Shown: one piece after another, positions 35,189-43,666 of the stretch
Numbering within the stretch: position 1 is the first letter of the stretch
How the letters are laid out: each line of letters starts with the position of its first letter
Translations under genes and position numbers: made by a program
The notes under the pieces: model-generated
What the model was told of the DNA's origin: nothing
The model's database searches: none
The model's input: only the letters and a program-made list of their open reading frames with translations
Source: Tectiglobus sp965247245
Lineage (GTDB): Bacteria; Pseudomonadota; Alphaproteobacteria; Rhizobiales; Hyphomicrobiaceae
Length of the DNA stretch: 64,000 bases
Reading direction: 5' to 3'
NCBI GenBank assembly: GCA_965247245.1
Contig: CBDFGV010000003.1
Location: forward strand, 4,712,001-4,776,000

Positions 35189-37606
35189 ATGAGCCATAAC
35201 AAGCTTCCTTCGCATGCCTCGGTTGTCGTGATCGGCGGTGGTGTCATGGGGTGCTCGACGCTCTACCACCTTGCAAAACACGGCCTTTCAGATGCGATCT
35301 TGATTGAACGCAATAAATTGACATCGGGCACGACATGGCACTCGGCTGCGCAGGTCCGCGCGCTGCGATCAACCCGCAATCTAACGGATCTCATTCGCTA
35401 TTCGGTCTCACTCTATTCAGACCTCGAGCAAGAGACAGGGCAGGCAACGGGCTGGATCAACAAGGGCTCGCTATCCATAGCGACCAATCAAGATCGAATG
35501 GTCCACGTTCGTCGCCAGGAGGCGCTGGCACAGCTGTTCGGTGTGCGCGCAGAAGCGGTCTCCGCTGGCGAGGCCAAAGAACGTTGGCCGCTGATGAATG
35601 CAGACGATTTGGTTGGGGCTGTCTGGTCTCCTGACGATGGCAGGGTCAGCCCCAGTGACCTCTGCGCTGCATTGGTTAAAGGCGCCCGGGCACGCGGTGC
35701 ACGCGTGTTCGAAGATACCGGCGTCACGGCAATCCTGACAGAGGGAGGAAAGATAACTGGTCTGGAGACTTCGGCAGGGCCGATCAAATGTGATGCGATT
35801 GCCCTCTGCACAGGCCTTTGGAGCAGAGAGGCCGCTGCCATGGCTGGTGCTGAAGTGCCTGTCTGGCCTTGTGAGCACTTCTATCTTCTGACCAAGCCGG
35901 TCGAGGGTATCACGGGAAACGTGCCAACGCTGTCTGATCATGACAGCCATCTCTATATTCGCGATGATTCCGGAGGGCTTCTCATTGGATGTTTCGAGCC
36001 GATGGGCAAACCTATTGCGCCAGAAACGATCGGGCATGACTTTGCTTTCCAGCTGCTGCCTGAGGATTGGGAGCACTTCGAGCCGATGATGATGAATGCG
36101 CTGCATCGGCTGCCCGTTCTGGAGACTGCCGAGGTTAAGATGCTGCTCAACGGGCCGGAGAGCTTTACGCCGGACGGTTCTTTTCTACTGGGCGAAACAG
36201 CAGAGACGCGTGGCTTGTTCCTGGGTTGTGGCATGAATTCCGTCGGTGTGGCGACGGGCGGTGGCGCCGGAATGGCGTTAGCGCATGCTATTGTGAACGG
36301 TGCAACGCCAATGGACCTGCACGAAGCGGATCCGAAGCGTTTCGCTTCTGCTTTCAATTCCGTCGCAGCGTTAAGCGCGCGTGTGCCTGAAGTGCTCGGA
36401 AAGCACTATGAGATCACGTACCCGGCCCGACAGTGGAGCACGTCTCGGGATCTATCGCCAACGCCTCTCCATGCGAAGTGGGTGGCAGCCAAGGCCCACT
36501 TCGGTCAGGTCGCCGACTGGGAGCGTCCGCTTTACTTCAACAAACAGAGTGAGCCGAAGCTAACGTTCGCGAAACCGGATTGGTTCGACAATGTTCGCCG
36601 CGAAGTCGAACAGGCACACAGCAGCGCGGCAATCTTCGATCAATCGACTTTTGGCAAGATCGATGTTCGTGGCACGGATGCTTGTACATTCCTAAATCGG
36701 GTTTGCGCAAACGATATGGATAGACCGCCAGGCCGTGCAATCTATACGGCAATGCTCAACGAGCGCGGCGGAATTGAAAGTGATCTGACGGCGATCCGCC
36801 TCAGCGATGATCACTACCGTCTCTATGTCGGGACCACGGCAGTGAAGCGCGACCTATCCTGGCTGCGCCGACATACTGCTGCTTCCCGCATTTCGCTGAC
36901 TGAGACGACCAAAGACTTCGCGGTCATTGGTTTGATGGGGCCGAAGTCTGCTGAAGTCGCGACCGCCGTCGGCGCTGGAGATCTCAATGATCTGGGTTAC
37001 TTCCGATTGGGCAAAACTAGGATCGCCGATCGCGAGGTGCTTGGCGTCAGGCTGTCATACGTCGGAGAGAGCGGATGGGAGCTCACCTGCAAGACTGAGG
37101 ATGTAGCAGTTGTTTACGATGCACTCTACGAGCAGGGCGCACGACCCGCAGGTACACTAGCGCAAACGTCGATGCGCATTGAAAAACGATTTCTGTCGTA
37201 CGGACACGACCTCGATACAGACATTAGCCCACTTCAGGCTGGTTTGGACTTCGCGATTGGCTGGGAAACGGACTTTATCGGTCGTGACGCACTGCAACGC
37301 CAGCGTGATGCTGGTCAGGAAAACCGCCTGGTTTCTCTCGTTCTTGAAGACGTTGAGGCGGTGCCGCTGGGCAATGAGCCGGTCTACCTCGATGAGGCAA
37401 CGGTCGGAAAAACGACCTCAGCCGCCTTCGGGTATCGCGCTGGCAAACCTGTAGCTATAGCCGATATATCAACAGCGGAGGCGAGAACCGTCGATACGGA
37501 GGTTATCATTGATATAGCCGGAGAGCGGATCAAGGCCCAGGTCAAAGCAGGCGCCGTATTTGATCCGGCAGGTGAGCGCATGCGGCGCCGTAGTAACGCC
37601 CGATGA
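35189..37606 (+). CDS. Dimethylglycine/sarcosine dehydrogenase-like FAD oxidoreductase fused to GcvT domain
   Basis: 805 residues from ATG 35189 (MSHNKLPSHAS); an earlier start at 35147 is less likely. The N-terminal DAO domain has GGGVMG at 16-21 and GTTWHSAAQVRAL, with His51 in the place of the covalent-FAD His of dimethylglycine dehydrogenase. The C-terminal half (about 440 on) is a GcvT-like folate-binding aminomethyltransferase domain with YTAMLNERGGIESDLTAIR and RLSYVGESGWEL, and the usual barrel end. Known relatives oxidatively demethylate methylated glycines and pass the one-carbon unit to tetrahydrofolate. The substrate may be dimethylglycine, sarcosine or a related methylamine. It is divergent from an RpiR regulator. 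Confidence 0.9.
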   Translation: MSHNKLPSHASVVVIGGGVMGCSTLYHLAKHGLSDAILIERNKLTSGTTWHSAAQVRALRSTRNLTDLIRYSVSLYSDLEQETGQATGWINKGSLSIATNQDRMVHVRRQEALAQLFGVRAEAVSAGEAKERWPLMNADDLVGAVWSPDDGRVSPSDLCAALVKGARARGARVFEDTGVTAILTEGGKITGLETSAGPIKCDAIALCTGLWSREAAAMAGAEVPVWPCEHFYLLTKPVEGITGNVPTLSDHDSHLYIRDDSGGLLIGCFEPMGKPIAPETIGHDFAFQLLPEDWEHFEPMMMNALHRLPVLETAEVKMLLNGPESFTPDGSFLLGETAETRGLFLGCGMNSVGVATGGGAGMALAHAIVNGATPMDLHEADPKRFASAFNSVAALSARVPEVLGKHYEITYPARQWSTSRDLSPTPLHAKWVAAKAHFGQVADWERPLYFNKQSEPKLTFAKPDWFDNVRREVEQAHSSAAIFDQSTFGKIDVRGTDACTFLNRVCANDMDRPPGRAIYTAMLNERGGIESDLTAIRLSDDHYRLYVGTTAVKRDLSWLRRHTAASRISLTETTKDFAVIGLMGPKSAEVATAVGAGDLNDLGYFRLGKTRIADREVLGVRLSYVGESGWELTCKTEDVAVVYDALYEQGARPAGTLAQTSMRIEKRFLSYGHDLDTDISPLQAGLDFAIGWETDFIGRDALQRQRDAGQENRLVSLVLEDVEAVPLGNEPVYLDEATVGKTTSAAFGYRAGKPVAIADISTAEARTVDTEVIIDIAGERIKAQVKAGAVFDPAGERMRRRSNAR

Positions 37607-38159
37607 GCCCGATGAGAGAAACAGCGGCGGCTTTGTTATCTGGTTCCGAGCCGAGCGTTAAATCACCTTAACGATTGATGAAGGTGCGCCTCCTTTCTGG
37701 GGAGCTGCGCCCGTGTTGAAGTACGACCAGCCTTTTTGGCTTCGTTACCTCTTATGGAAACTCGGCCCATCTATTTCAACTGCCTAGATTGATAAGGTCC
37801 GACGCGAGTTGCGGAGCCCTGTTGCCCGTGCAAACCCTCAATCATGACCACAAGTCTCAAGCGGTGACCGACCTGTTTTGCGATCCCAATAACCGGAAAC
37901 TGCTGTCTTAGATTTGCGAGCCAGGGTCCATCTAGGTCCGGTCAGATCTGGTTGGCAGGGCAACCTTTGTCCATTCACGGTACGCGTGACCAGCAATTCT
38001 TACCCATTTCATCCTTACTTAATCAATTACAACCATAAGTAGAGGCTCGCAGACCTTCATAAAGGAGGAGCGAAGCAGGCCTGTTTGCTGCACGGCGTAA
38101 GATTTTCCGGCTGCCCCCTTGCTTGAGGGGCCAAACGCCCGGCGGTATCTGGAGATTAG
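37607..38159. other. Intergenic region between the dehydrogenase and MFS genes
   Basis: 553 bp without a convincing gene. A hairpin CACCTT-N11-AAGGTG occurs at 37664-37686, and a short CCCCT/AGGGG hairpin near 38117-38132, neither followed by a T-run. The region near 38055-38075 contains the purine-rich AAAGGAGGAGCG, which would be a strong ribosome site, but no long frame follows it. An unannotated leader peptide or regulatory RNA cannot be excluded. I recognise no riboswitch class. Confidence 0.4.
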
Positions 38160-39428
38160 ATGTCCGACACCTATCATAACCGTTGGGTCATTTTGTTTGT
38201 CCTGTTTGTCGCTCGGTTTGCGCTTGGCTTCCAGTTTCAGTCCATCGGTTCAATTGCGCCAGTCTTGGTCGAAGATTTCGGAGTGGACTACTCCTTCATC
38301 GGCTTGCTGATCGGAATTTTCTTGCTTCCCGGTATTGTTTTGGCTCTGCCTGCGAGCTCTCTGTCGCGTCATATGGGTGACCGCCGGACGGTGATGCTCG
38401 GCTTGGCCATGATGATTATCGGCGGTGTATTTATTTGCCTCGCGAACACGCAATTGGTTCTTATTCTTGGCCGCTTTGTCAGCGGGGCCGGAGCGGCCTT
38501 GCTCATCGTTCTTATGACTAAGATGGTCATCGACTGGTTCGAGGGAAAAGACCTCTTCATTGCAATGGGCGTCTTCATCGTAGGATGGCCGATCGGTATT
38601 GCGACGGCGCAGGCAACGCTGGGTGCATTGGCGGAGGCCGCTGACTGGGAAGTCGCGATCGTACTGACGACGTACATTTGCTTTGCAGCATTCGTGCTTT
38701 TTGGGGTCGCCTTTCAAGACCTACCGAGGTCAGGACGCAAGCCAACACGCCGTGATCAGCGTCTCACTAAGGATGAGTTCACGCTTATTCATTGCGCCGG
38801 TATCGCCTGGATGTTTCTCAATGGCGCCTACTTCGTTGTCCTGAGCTTCGGTCCAACAATGTTGCTCGAGCGCGGCTACTCAATGCTTGAGGCCGGAGCA
38901 ATTGCGAGCTGCACGTCCAGGGCCTTCGTCTTAGGCTTGCCGCTCGGTGGAATTCTAAGCACGCGGGTCAACGCGCCCAACACAATAATGATCGTAGGGC
39001 TCGGTACGGCGGGAATCATCGGATCGGTTCTCCCATTCATGAGCCCGCCGGCAATCGGCTTTGCTGCTTACGGACTAGCGCTCGGTTTGGCCACACCGGT
39101 GGTGGCCGCACTGCCATCGCAAATCCTGCGAACGGAAGTCAGGGCACGCGGCCTGGGTTACTACTTCAGCTGGTTCTTTGGTGGTGTCTCTTTGCTGCCA
39201 GTGATCGGCGGCTATCTCAAAGACTCAACAGGCTCAGCAGTGAGTTCACTTGTCTTCGGAGCCGGATTGTCGATAGGCTGCCTGGTCTTGGCTATCTTCT
39301 TGAAATTACTCGAGTATCGCAAGTCAGTCCGGAGACAGACCGGATCCAACCCTTGGTGGTCAGGCAGCCGTAACAAGCGTGTGCGAACCTCACGCGGTCC
39401 AGTGCATCATCCCGGCATTGCAAACTAG
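38160..39428 (+). CDS. MFS transporter
   Basis: 422 residues, twelve likely membrane helices, with the MFS signature between helices 2 and 3 (SRHMGDRRTVMLGLAMMIIG, a GxxxDRxxR-like loop). The first helix is VILFVLFVARFALGFQFQSI. The N-terminal half is followed by a long loop (RSGRKPTRRDQRLTKDEF) and the second bundle. It resembles the CynX/NIMT or nitrate/organic-anion branches, with no decisive substrate motif. It may import the substrate of the upstream dehydrogenase, but the 553-bp gap makes that uncertain. The ATG at 38160 has GGAG upstream. Confidence 0.88.
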   Translation: MSDTYHNRWVILFVLFVARFALGFQFQSIGSIAPVLVEDFGVDYSFIGLLIGIFLLPGIVLALPASSLSRHMGDRRTVMLGLAMMIIGGVFICLANTQLVLILGRFVSGAGAALLIVLMTKMVIDWFEGKDLFIAMGVFIVGWPIGIATAQATLGALAEAADWEVAIVLTTYICFAAFVLFGVAFQDLPRSGRKPTRRDQRLTKDEFTLIHCAGIAWMFLNGAYFVVLSFGPTMLLERGYSMLEAGAIASCTSRAFVLGLPLGGILSTRVNAPNTIMIVGLGTAGIIGSVLPFMSPPAIGFAAYGLALGLATPVVAALPSQILRTEVRARGLGYYFSWFFGGVSLLPVIGGYLKDSTGSAVSSLVFGAGLSIGCLVLAIFLKLLEYRKSVRRQTGSNPWWSGSRNKRVRTSRGPVHHPGIAN

Positions 39429-39611
39429 ACGTGGATGGCGTCCTGCGGTGTGCGAAGCACAGCGCAGATGGGCCGCGCAACATCCATGAGAGCGCGCCGA
39501 AACTGCTCAAAAATGTGCAAAAAACAACGCTCATAAGAACGCATACTTAATAAATGATGCCCATAATGATTTTACAACCTTAAGTATAGTTATCAGTAGG
39601 CATTCTAAACA

Positions 39612-41984
39612 ATGTCCGTCGAGACCAAAAAGGAAGTCCCAACAAGCATCTATCTTCCACTCGTTGATAGCTTGTTCAAGGGAGGTCCCGTTTTAGCGCT
39701 AGGAATTATCATCAATTCCTGTGCGATTTTCGCGACCTACATCAACACGGGGCAAACCGCACTTCTGATCTGCGCGCTCGCCTTCACCGGCATCGGGCTC
39801 GCACGGTTTTTCTTCATCTGGTCGTATCGATCCGCCAAGGCAACAATCAAGACCAATGCAGATGCCCGCAAGTGGGAGATCGGCTACTCGCTTGGTGCGT
39901 CGGCCTCAGTGCTTCTCCTGGGGATCTGGTGTTACCTAAGCTTTGCAACCACCTCAGACGCATTCTCGCAGATTGCCAGCTTCACCATGACAATGTGGTA
40001 TGTCATTGGCATTTTCGGCCGGAACTTTGGCAGCCCTCACTTTGTTATCGTGCAGATCCTGTGTGCCGCGCTACCGATGATTTCTGCGTTGGTTTTTCAC
40101 GGATCAGTTTACCATTGGCTGATGGCGCTCTTCCTCGTCCCCATGTTCTACACTGTGAAGATGGTGGCGGATAAGCTGCGTGTCACACTTCTGGACCTCA
40201 TCGTCACATCGCACGACATGACCGCTCTGGTTGGTCGGTTCGACACCGCTCTCACGAACATGCCGCACGGTCTCTTCATGTTTGACCCGCAAGGTGATGT
40301 TGTGGTGGCCAATGACAAGGCCAAAGAAATACTTGGTCTGAGCGAAGACATCGACGTTCGAGGTTGGTCTCTCAGAAAGCTCTTCCGGAATTGCCTGAGT
40401 GCGGGTTCAATCTCTGCAAATGACGGCAGAGAGATCGCAAAGCGGGTCAAGACAACCCAGTTAAACGAAGCCGAAGAACTCGTGCTCGAAACTGTGGATG
40501 GATTGACGATTGAGATCACCTTCCAAGGTATGGAAAGCGGCGGTGTCATAGCCGTTCTACAGGACATCTCCGAGAGACGGCAGGCCGAGCAGACGATCAA
40601 TCGTATGGCCTGGTTTGACTCTTTAACGGGGTTGCCGAACCGGCGCAGTTTCGATTCTCGGCTGGCCCAAGTGTTCAAAGATGAAGGTCAGACCGAGCAC
40701 TGCGCTCTGCTCTTTGTGGACCTCGACAACTTTAAGCAGGTCAATGATACGCTCGGCCATTCGCGTGGTGATATGCTTCTGCAAGTTGTTGCCGAACGAT
40801 TACGTTCCACGCTGCGCAGTACGGACGTCCCGGCCCGTTTCGGTGGTGACGAGTTTGTCGTTCTGCAATCACACGTACAATCTAAAGAAGCGGCATCCGA
40901 ACTTGCTGAGCGCATTGTCGAGGTCCTCAGTCAGCCTTACATGATTCAGGGCATCGAGATCCTCGTCAGCGCCAGTGTCGGTATTGCGATACTGCCGGGT
41001 GACGGCAAGGATCCTGAGCAGGTTCTCAAGAATGCGGACATGGCTCTATATGAAGCCAAGGCCGCTGGCCGCAAGACATGGCGGTTCTTCGAACCATCGT
41101 TGGAGGCTGTCGCGGTTGCTCGCCGCCGAATGGAGCGCGATCTTCGCCAGGCCATTCAGAACGACGAGTTTGTTCTGCACTATCAGCCAATCATCGATAT
41201 CCATACGGGTAAGATCCGAACTTGCGAGGCCCTGCTGCGGTGGTTTCATCCTGAGCGAGGTATGGTCCCACCAGGTGAGTTCATCGTAGTCGCGGAAGAA
41301 ATTGGTGCGATTGCTGAGATCGGCGAGCTGGTCATGGAAAAAGCATGTCGCGAGTGTGCCACTTGGCCGGGCGACGTCCGGGTTGCAGTCAATATCTCAC
41401 CAATCCAATTCAGTATGAGCGATGTCGCTGATGTCGTCAGCAAGGCGCTCGAAAAGAGCGGATTGGCACCATCGCGCCTGGAAGCTGAGATCACCGAGAG
41501 CGTACTGCTGCAATCAACGGATGAGGTCAGTGAAACACTCAACAAATTGCGACAGATGGGTGTCAGCATTTCTCTCGACGATTTTGGAACTGGCTATTCG
41601 AGTCTGAGCTACCTCCACAGTTTCCCGCTCGACAAAGTGAAGATCGACCGGTCATTCTTGGAAGGGCTGTCTCGTGACAGTCGCTCGCTGACGCTGTTGT
41701 GCGGTGTTGCCCGACTGAGCACAAGCCTTGGTCTTCGGGTCACGGTTGAGGGTGTCGAAACTACCAATCAGCTCGAGTTGGTCACGCGCGAAAACTTCGT
41801 CCATGAAGGGCAGGGCTTTCTCTTCAGCCGGCCGATCCCAGCGAACGAGGTAAAGCAACTAATAGTTGCAGGACAGAGCTTGTTACCATGCGAGGAAGCG
41901 CCCAGGAAAAAAAGAAACGGCGCTCAGGGCAAATTGCACAATGGCGCAGCAGAGCCTTACACACCGGACATTATTGTTCATTAG
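39612..41984 (+). CDS. Membrane-anchored PAS-GGDEF-EAL cyclic-di-GMP protein
   Basis: 790 residues. About six hydrophobic helices fill the first 190 residues (GGPVLALGIIINSCAIFATY and following). A PAS-like segment follows (DTALTNMPHGLFMFDPQGDV, about 210-320). Next is a GGDEF domain (MAWFDSLTGLPNRRSFDSRL with RFGGDEFVVL, an intact active site), then an EAL domain (TCEALLRWFHPE, NISPIQFS, SLDDFGTGYSSLSYL) with all usual phosphodiesterase motifs. Both synthesis and breakdown of c-di-GMP are possible. Such fusions are usually dominated by one activity. A 14-bp terminator stem follows it. The next gene encodes a FeeM-like acyltransferase. Confidence 0.95.
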   Translation: MSVETKKEVPTSIYLPLVDSLFKGGPVLALGIIINSCAIFATYINTGQTALLICALAFTGIGLARFFFIWSYRSAKATIKTNADARKWEIGYSLGASASVLLLGIWCYLSFATTSDAFSQIASFTMTMWYVIGIFGRNFGSPHFVIVQILCAALPMISALVFHGSVYHWLMALFLVPMFYTVKMVADKLRVTLLDLIVTSHDMTALVGRFDTALTNMPHGLFMFDPQGDVVVANDKAKEILGLSEDIDVRGWSLRKLFRNCLSAGSISANDGREIAKRVKTTQLNEAEELVLETVDGLTIEITFQGMESGGVIAVLQDISERRQAEQTINRMAWFDSLTGLPNRRSFDSRLAQVFKDEGQTEHCALLFVDLDNFKQVNDTLGHSRGDMLLQVVAERLRSTLRSTDVPARFGGDEFVVLQSHVQSKEAASELAERIVEVLSQPYMIQGIEILVSASVGIAILPGDGKDPEQVLKNADMALYEAKAAGRKTWRFFEPSLEAVAVARRRMERDLRQAIQNDEFVLHYQPIIDIHTGKIRTCEALLRWFHPERGMVPPGEFIVVAEEIGAIAEIGELVMEKACRECATWPGDVRVAVNISPIQFSMSDVADVVSKALEKSGLAPSRLEAEITESVLLQSTDEVSETLNKLRQMGVSISLDDFGTGYSSLSYLHSFPLDKVKIDRSFLEGLSRDSRSLTLLCGVARLSTSLGLRVTVEGVETTNQLELVTRENFVHEGQGFLFSRPIPANEVKQLIVAGQSLLPCEEAPRKKRNGAQGKLHNGAAEPYTPDIIVH

Positions 41985-42001
41985 TATCTGAATTTATGAG
42001 G

Positions 42002-42051
42002 AAAAAAGGTCAGGTGAGATCACCTCAGTTGGTGTGGACCTGGCCTTTTTT
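42002..42051 (+). terminator. Intrinsic terminator after the GGDEF/EAL gene
   Basis: An A6GG run (42002-42009) pairs with CCT6 (42044-42051), extended inward by TCAGGT/ACCTGG with one wobble, giving about 14 bp around a 22-nt loop. The T-tract of the right arm is the classical signal. It isolates the GGDEF/EAL gene from the acyltransferase gene downstream. Confidence 0.85.
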
Positions 42052-42156
42052 CTTACTTGCCGTGCCGCTGTGACAGCATGAATCAATCCTACACATACAA
42101 TTTAAGGTTGAATTAAGGTAAATCTTCAGCTAACAATCAACCATTCGCAATTGAGT

Positions 42157-42930
42157 ATGTTTAGGAGCGAAGTGGTGCAGTTAGCGTATGCGAATGAGCT
42201 GAGCTACAACGATCGAATGTCCGCACTCTTAGATCGGGTGGACTATCGATTGGCAGTTAGCAAGACTGATCGAGAAGCAATTTTTCGATTGCGGTACGAA
42301 GCCTACCGCCGAGAGAAATCGATCGCAGAAAATCCTTCTGAAATGTTCTGTGACGAGTATGACGAGACGGGGCTCGTCAAGCTCTTTGGTGTGTACATTG
42401 ATGATAAGCTGGTAAGCTCAATCCGTGTTCACATCGCCAACTCAAGCACCCCGTTTTTCCCTAGCCTTGGTCCTTTCCGCGATATACTGCAGCCCGAACT
42501 TGATGCAGGGAAGACTGTTATCGATCCAACCCGCTTTGTCATCGATAAGGAGGCTTCCCGTGAATTCAAAGGGTTGCCGCACTTGACGTTGCGTCTCGGT
42601 TGGCTCGCGGCGGAACACTACAACGCCGAGCATTTCCTGGTTGCGATCCGGGTCGAGCATCAAGCGTTCTACAGGCGGACATTCCAGCATCAGATCATAT
42701 GCGAGGCACGCGAGTATCCACTCCTTGCAGCTCCGATCAGTCTGATGACGGTATCGCGCGAAGTTGCGAGCAAGCACTTGCAACGCAAATACCCATTCTA
42801 CCGATCGAGCTCCTTCGAGCGTCGCATGCTGTTTGATGATCCGGTTGTGCCGGTGCAGCAGCCTGCTGCGCGCGAGCGGCATCTGACACTCGTTGAAAGC
42901 GAGCGAGCGCAGTTTGTTTCTGCTGGCTGA
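42157..42930 (+). CDS. FeeM-like N-acyl amino acid synthase (GNAT fold)
   Basis: About 257 residues from ATG 42157; a TTG at 42151 and an ATG at 42217 are alternatives. The GNAT-type core is typical of the FeeM/LuxI-like acyl transferases: VDYRLAVSKTDREAIFRLRYEAY, then FGVYIDDKLVSSIRVH, then a DPTRFVIDKEASREFKGLPHL motif. FeeM enzymes join acyl chains from acyl-ACP to amino acids (for example tyrosine), and LuxI relatives make acyl-homoserine lactones. This protein lies beside a c-di-GMP enzyme, which fits a signalling or surface-lipid role, but no LuxR regulator is adjacent. An 18-bp terminator stem follows. Confidence 0.8.
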   Translation: MFRSEVVQLAYANELSYNDRMSALLDRVDYRLAVSKTDREAIFRLRYEAYRREKSIAENPSEMFCDEYDETGLVKLFGVYIDDKLVSSIRVHIANSSTPFFPSLGPFRDILQPELDAGKTVIDPTRFVIDKEASREFKGLPHLTLRLGWLAAEHYNAEHFLVAIRVEHQAFYRRTFQHQIICEAREYPLLAAPISLMTVSREVASKHLQRKYPFYRSSSFERRMLFDDPVVPVQQPAARERHLTLVESERAQFVSAG

Positions 42931-42991
42931 TCACATGAGCCAACGGAGCTGGGAGATTTAGCGACCAGACAAAGATCGTCCTAACACTGAA

Positions 42992-43032
42992 GGCAATCAC
43001 CGGCTGACGCTTCTCGTCAGCCGGTGATTGCC
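42992..43032 (+). terminator. Intrinsic terminator, perfect 18-bp stem
   Basis: An exact 18-bp inverted repeat (42992-43009 and 43015-43032) around the 5-nt loop CTTCT lies 61 bp after the FeeM-like gene. The sequence after it (TATTCTGCTTT) is moderately T-rich. The length and perfection make it a strong rho-independent stop. Confidence 0.85.
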
Positions 43033-43156
43033 TATTCTGCTTTGCAAGTCTGTCCGGACAATAAGTATTCCGTCTCGCGGCTACCAAACGGCAACCAAAT
43101 GAGATTAGAATAATTAGCTAAGGGATAGACCAGAAAAGACTCTTCGGCTGCCGTCA

Positions 43157-43648
43157 ATGACACTACCTGTTCAAGAAGCGCACCAAACCTCCTTATGGAG
43201 CGGCGCGATCGTACGCATCAACGCCTTAGGGTTTGGTGAGCATATGACGGCCGCCGTGCCGTTCGGAGATCACACGTCCCCAACCCGGATTGCACAACCT
43301 TTTCTCAAGTCAGCTCACGGTCCCTCCGACGCAGCCTGGATCATAGCTGAAAGACTGAATGACGAGCTCTTGTCGAAAGGTCTTGATGACCTGGTAGAAA
43401 GTGCCGACAGTGAGTTCGATGCGGCCTTTGATGACTCCATGTATGAGCTGGACCGGACGGATCAGTTCCTCACCTGGCTCGTCCTATACCTGACATCACC
43501 GTTCGGGACGACGGCACGGGAGATGATGCCGATTTTCTCAATCTCGTTTGAGATTTGGTTGAAGCGGGTCGATCCAGAACTGCTCTCCCGCCTACTGGAC
43601 TTCAGAGAGATCTGCGTTGAATACGAGAGGGACTTGGCTGCCGCCTAG
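43157..43648 (+). CDS. Hypothetical protein, unknown function
   Basis: 163 residues, soluble. The first 60 residues are polar with VRINALGFGEHMTAAVPFGD. The rest is helical and acidic (AERLNDELLSKGLDDLVESA, EFDAAFDDSMYELDRTDQFL), ending TAREMMPIFSISFEIWLKRV. It shows no known motif, signal peptide or membrane helix. It is flanked by the FeeM-like gene's terminator upstream and the ABC-transporter operon downstream (convergent, 18 bp apart). The frame has normal-looking coding composition, so it is probably real. Confidence 0.6.
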   Translation: MTLPVQEAHQTSLWSGAIVRINALGFGEHMTAAVPFGDHTSPTRIAQPFLKSAHGPSDAAWIIAERLNDELLSKGLDDLVESADSEFDAAFDDSMYELDRTDQFLTWLVLYLTSPFGTTAREMMPIFSISFEIWLKRVDPELLSRLLDFREICVEYERDLAAA

Positions 43649-43666
43649 GTCTTGGTCTAATTGGCC

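Noticed and set aside
35471..36106. 211-codon minus-strand frame in the dehydrogenase gene
   Set aside because: Antisense shadow of the FAD domain.
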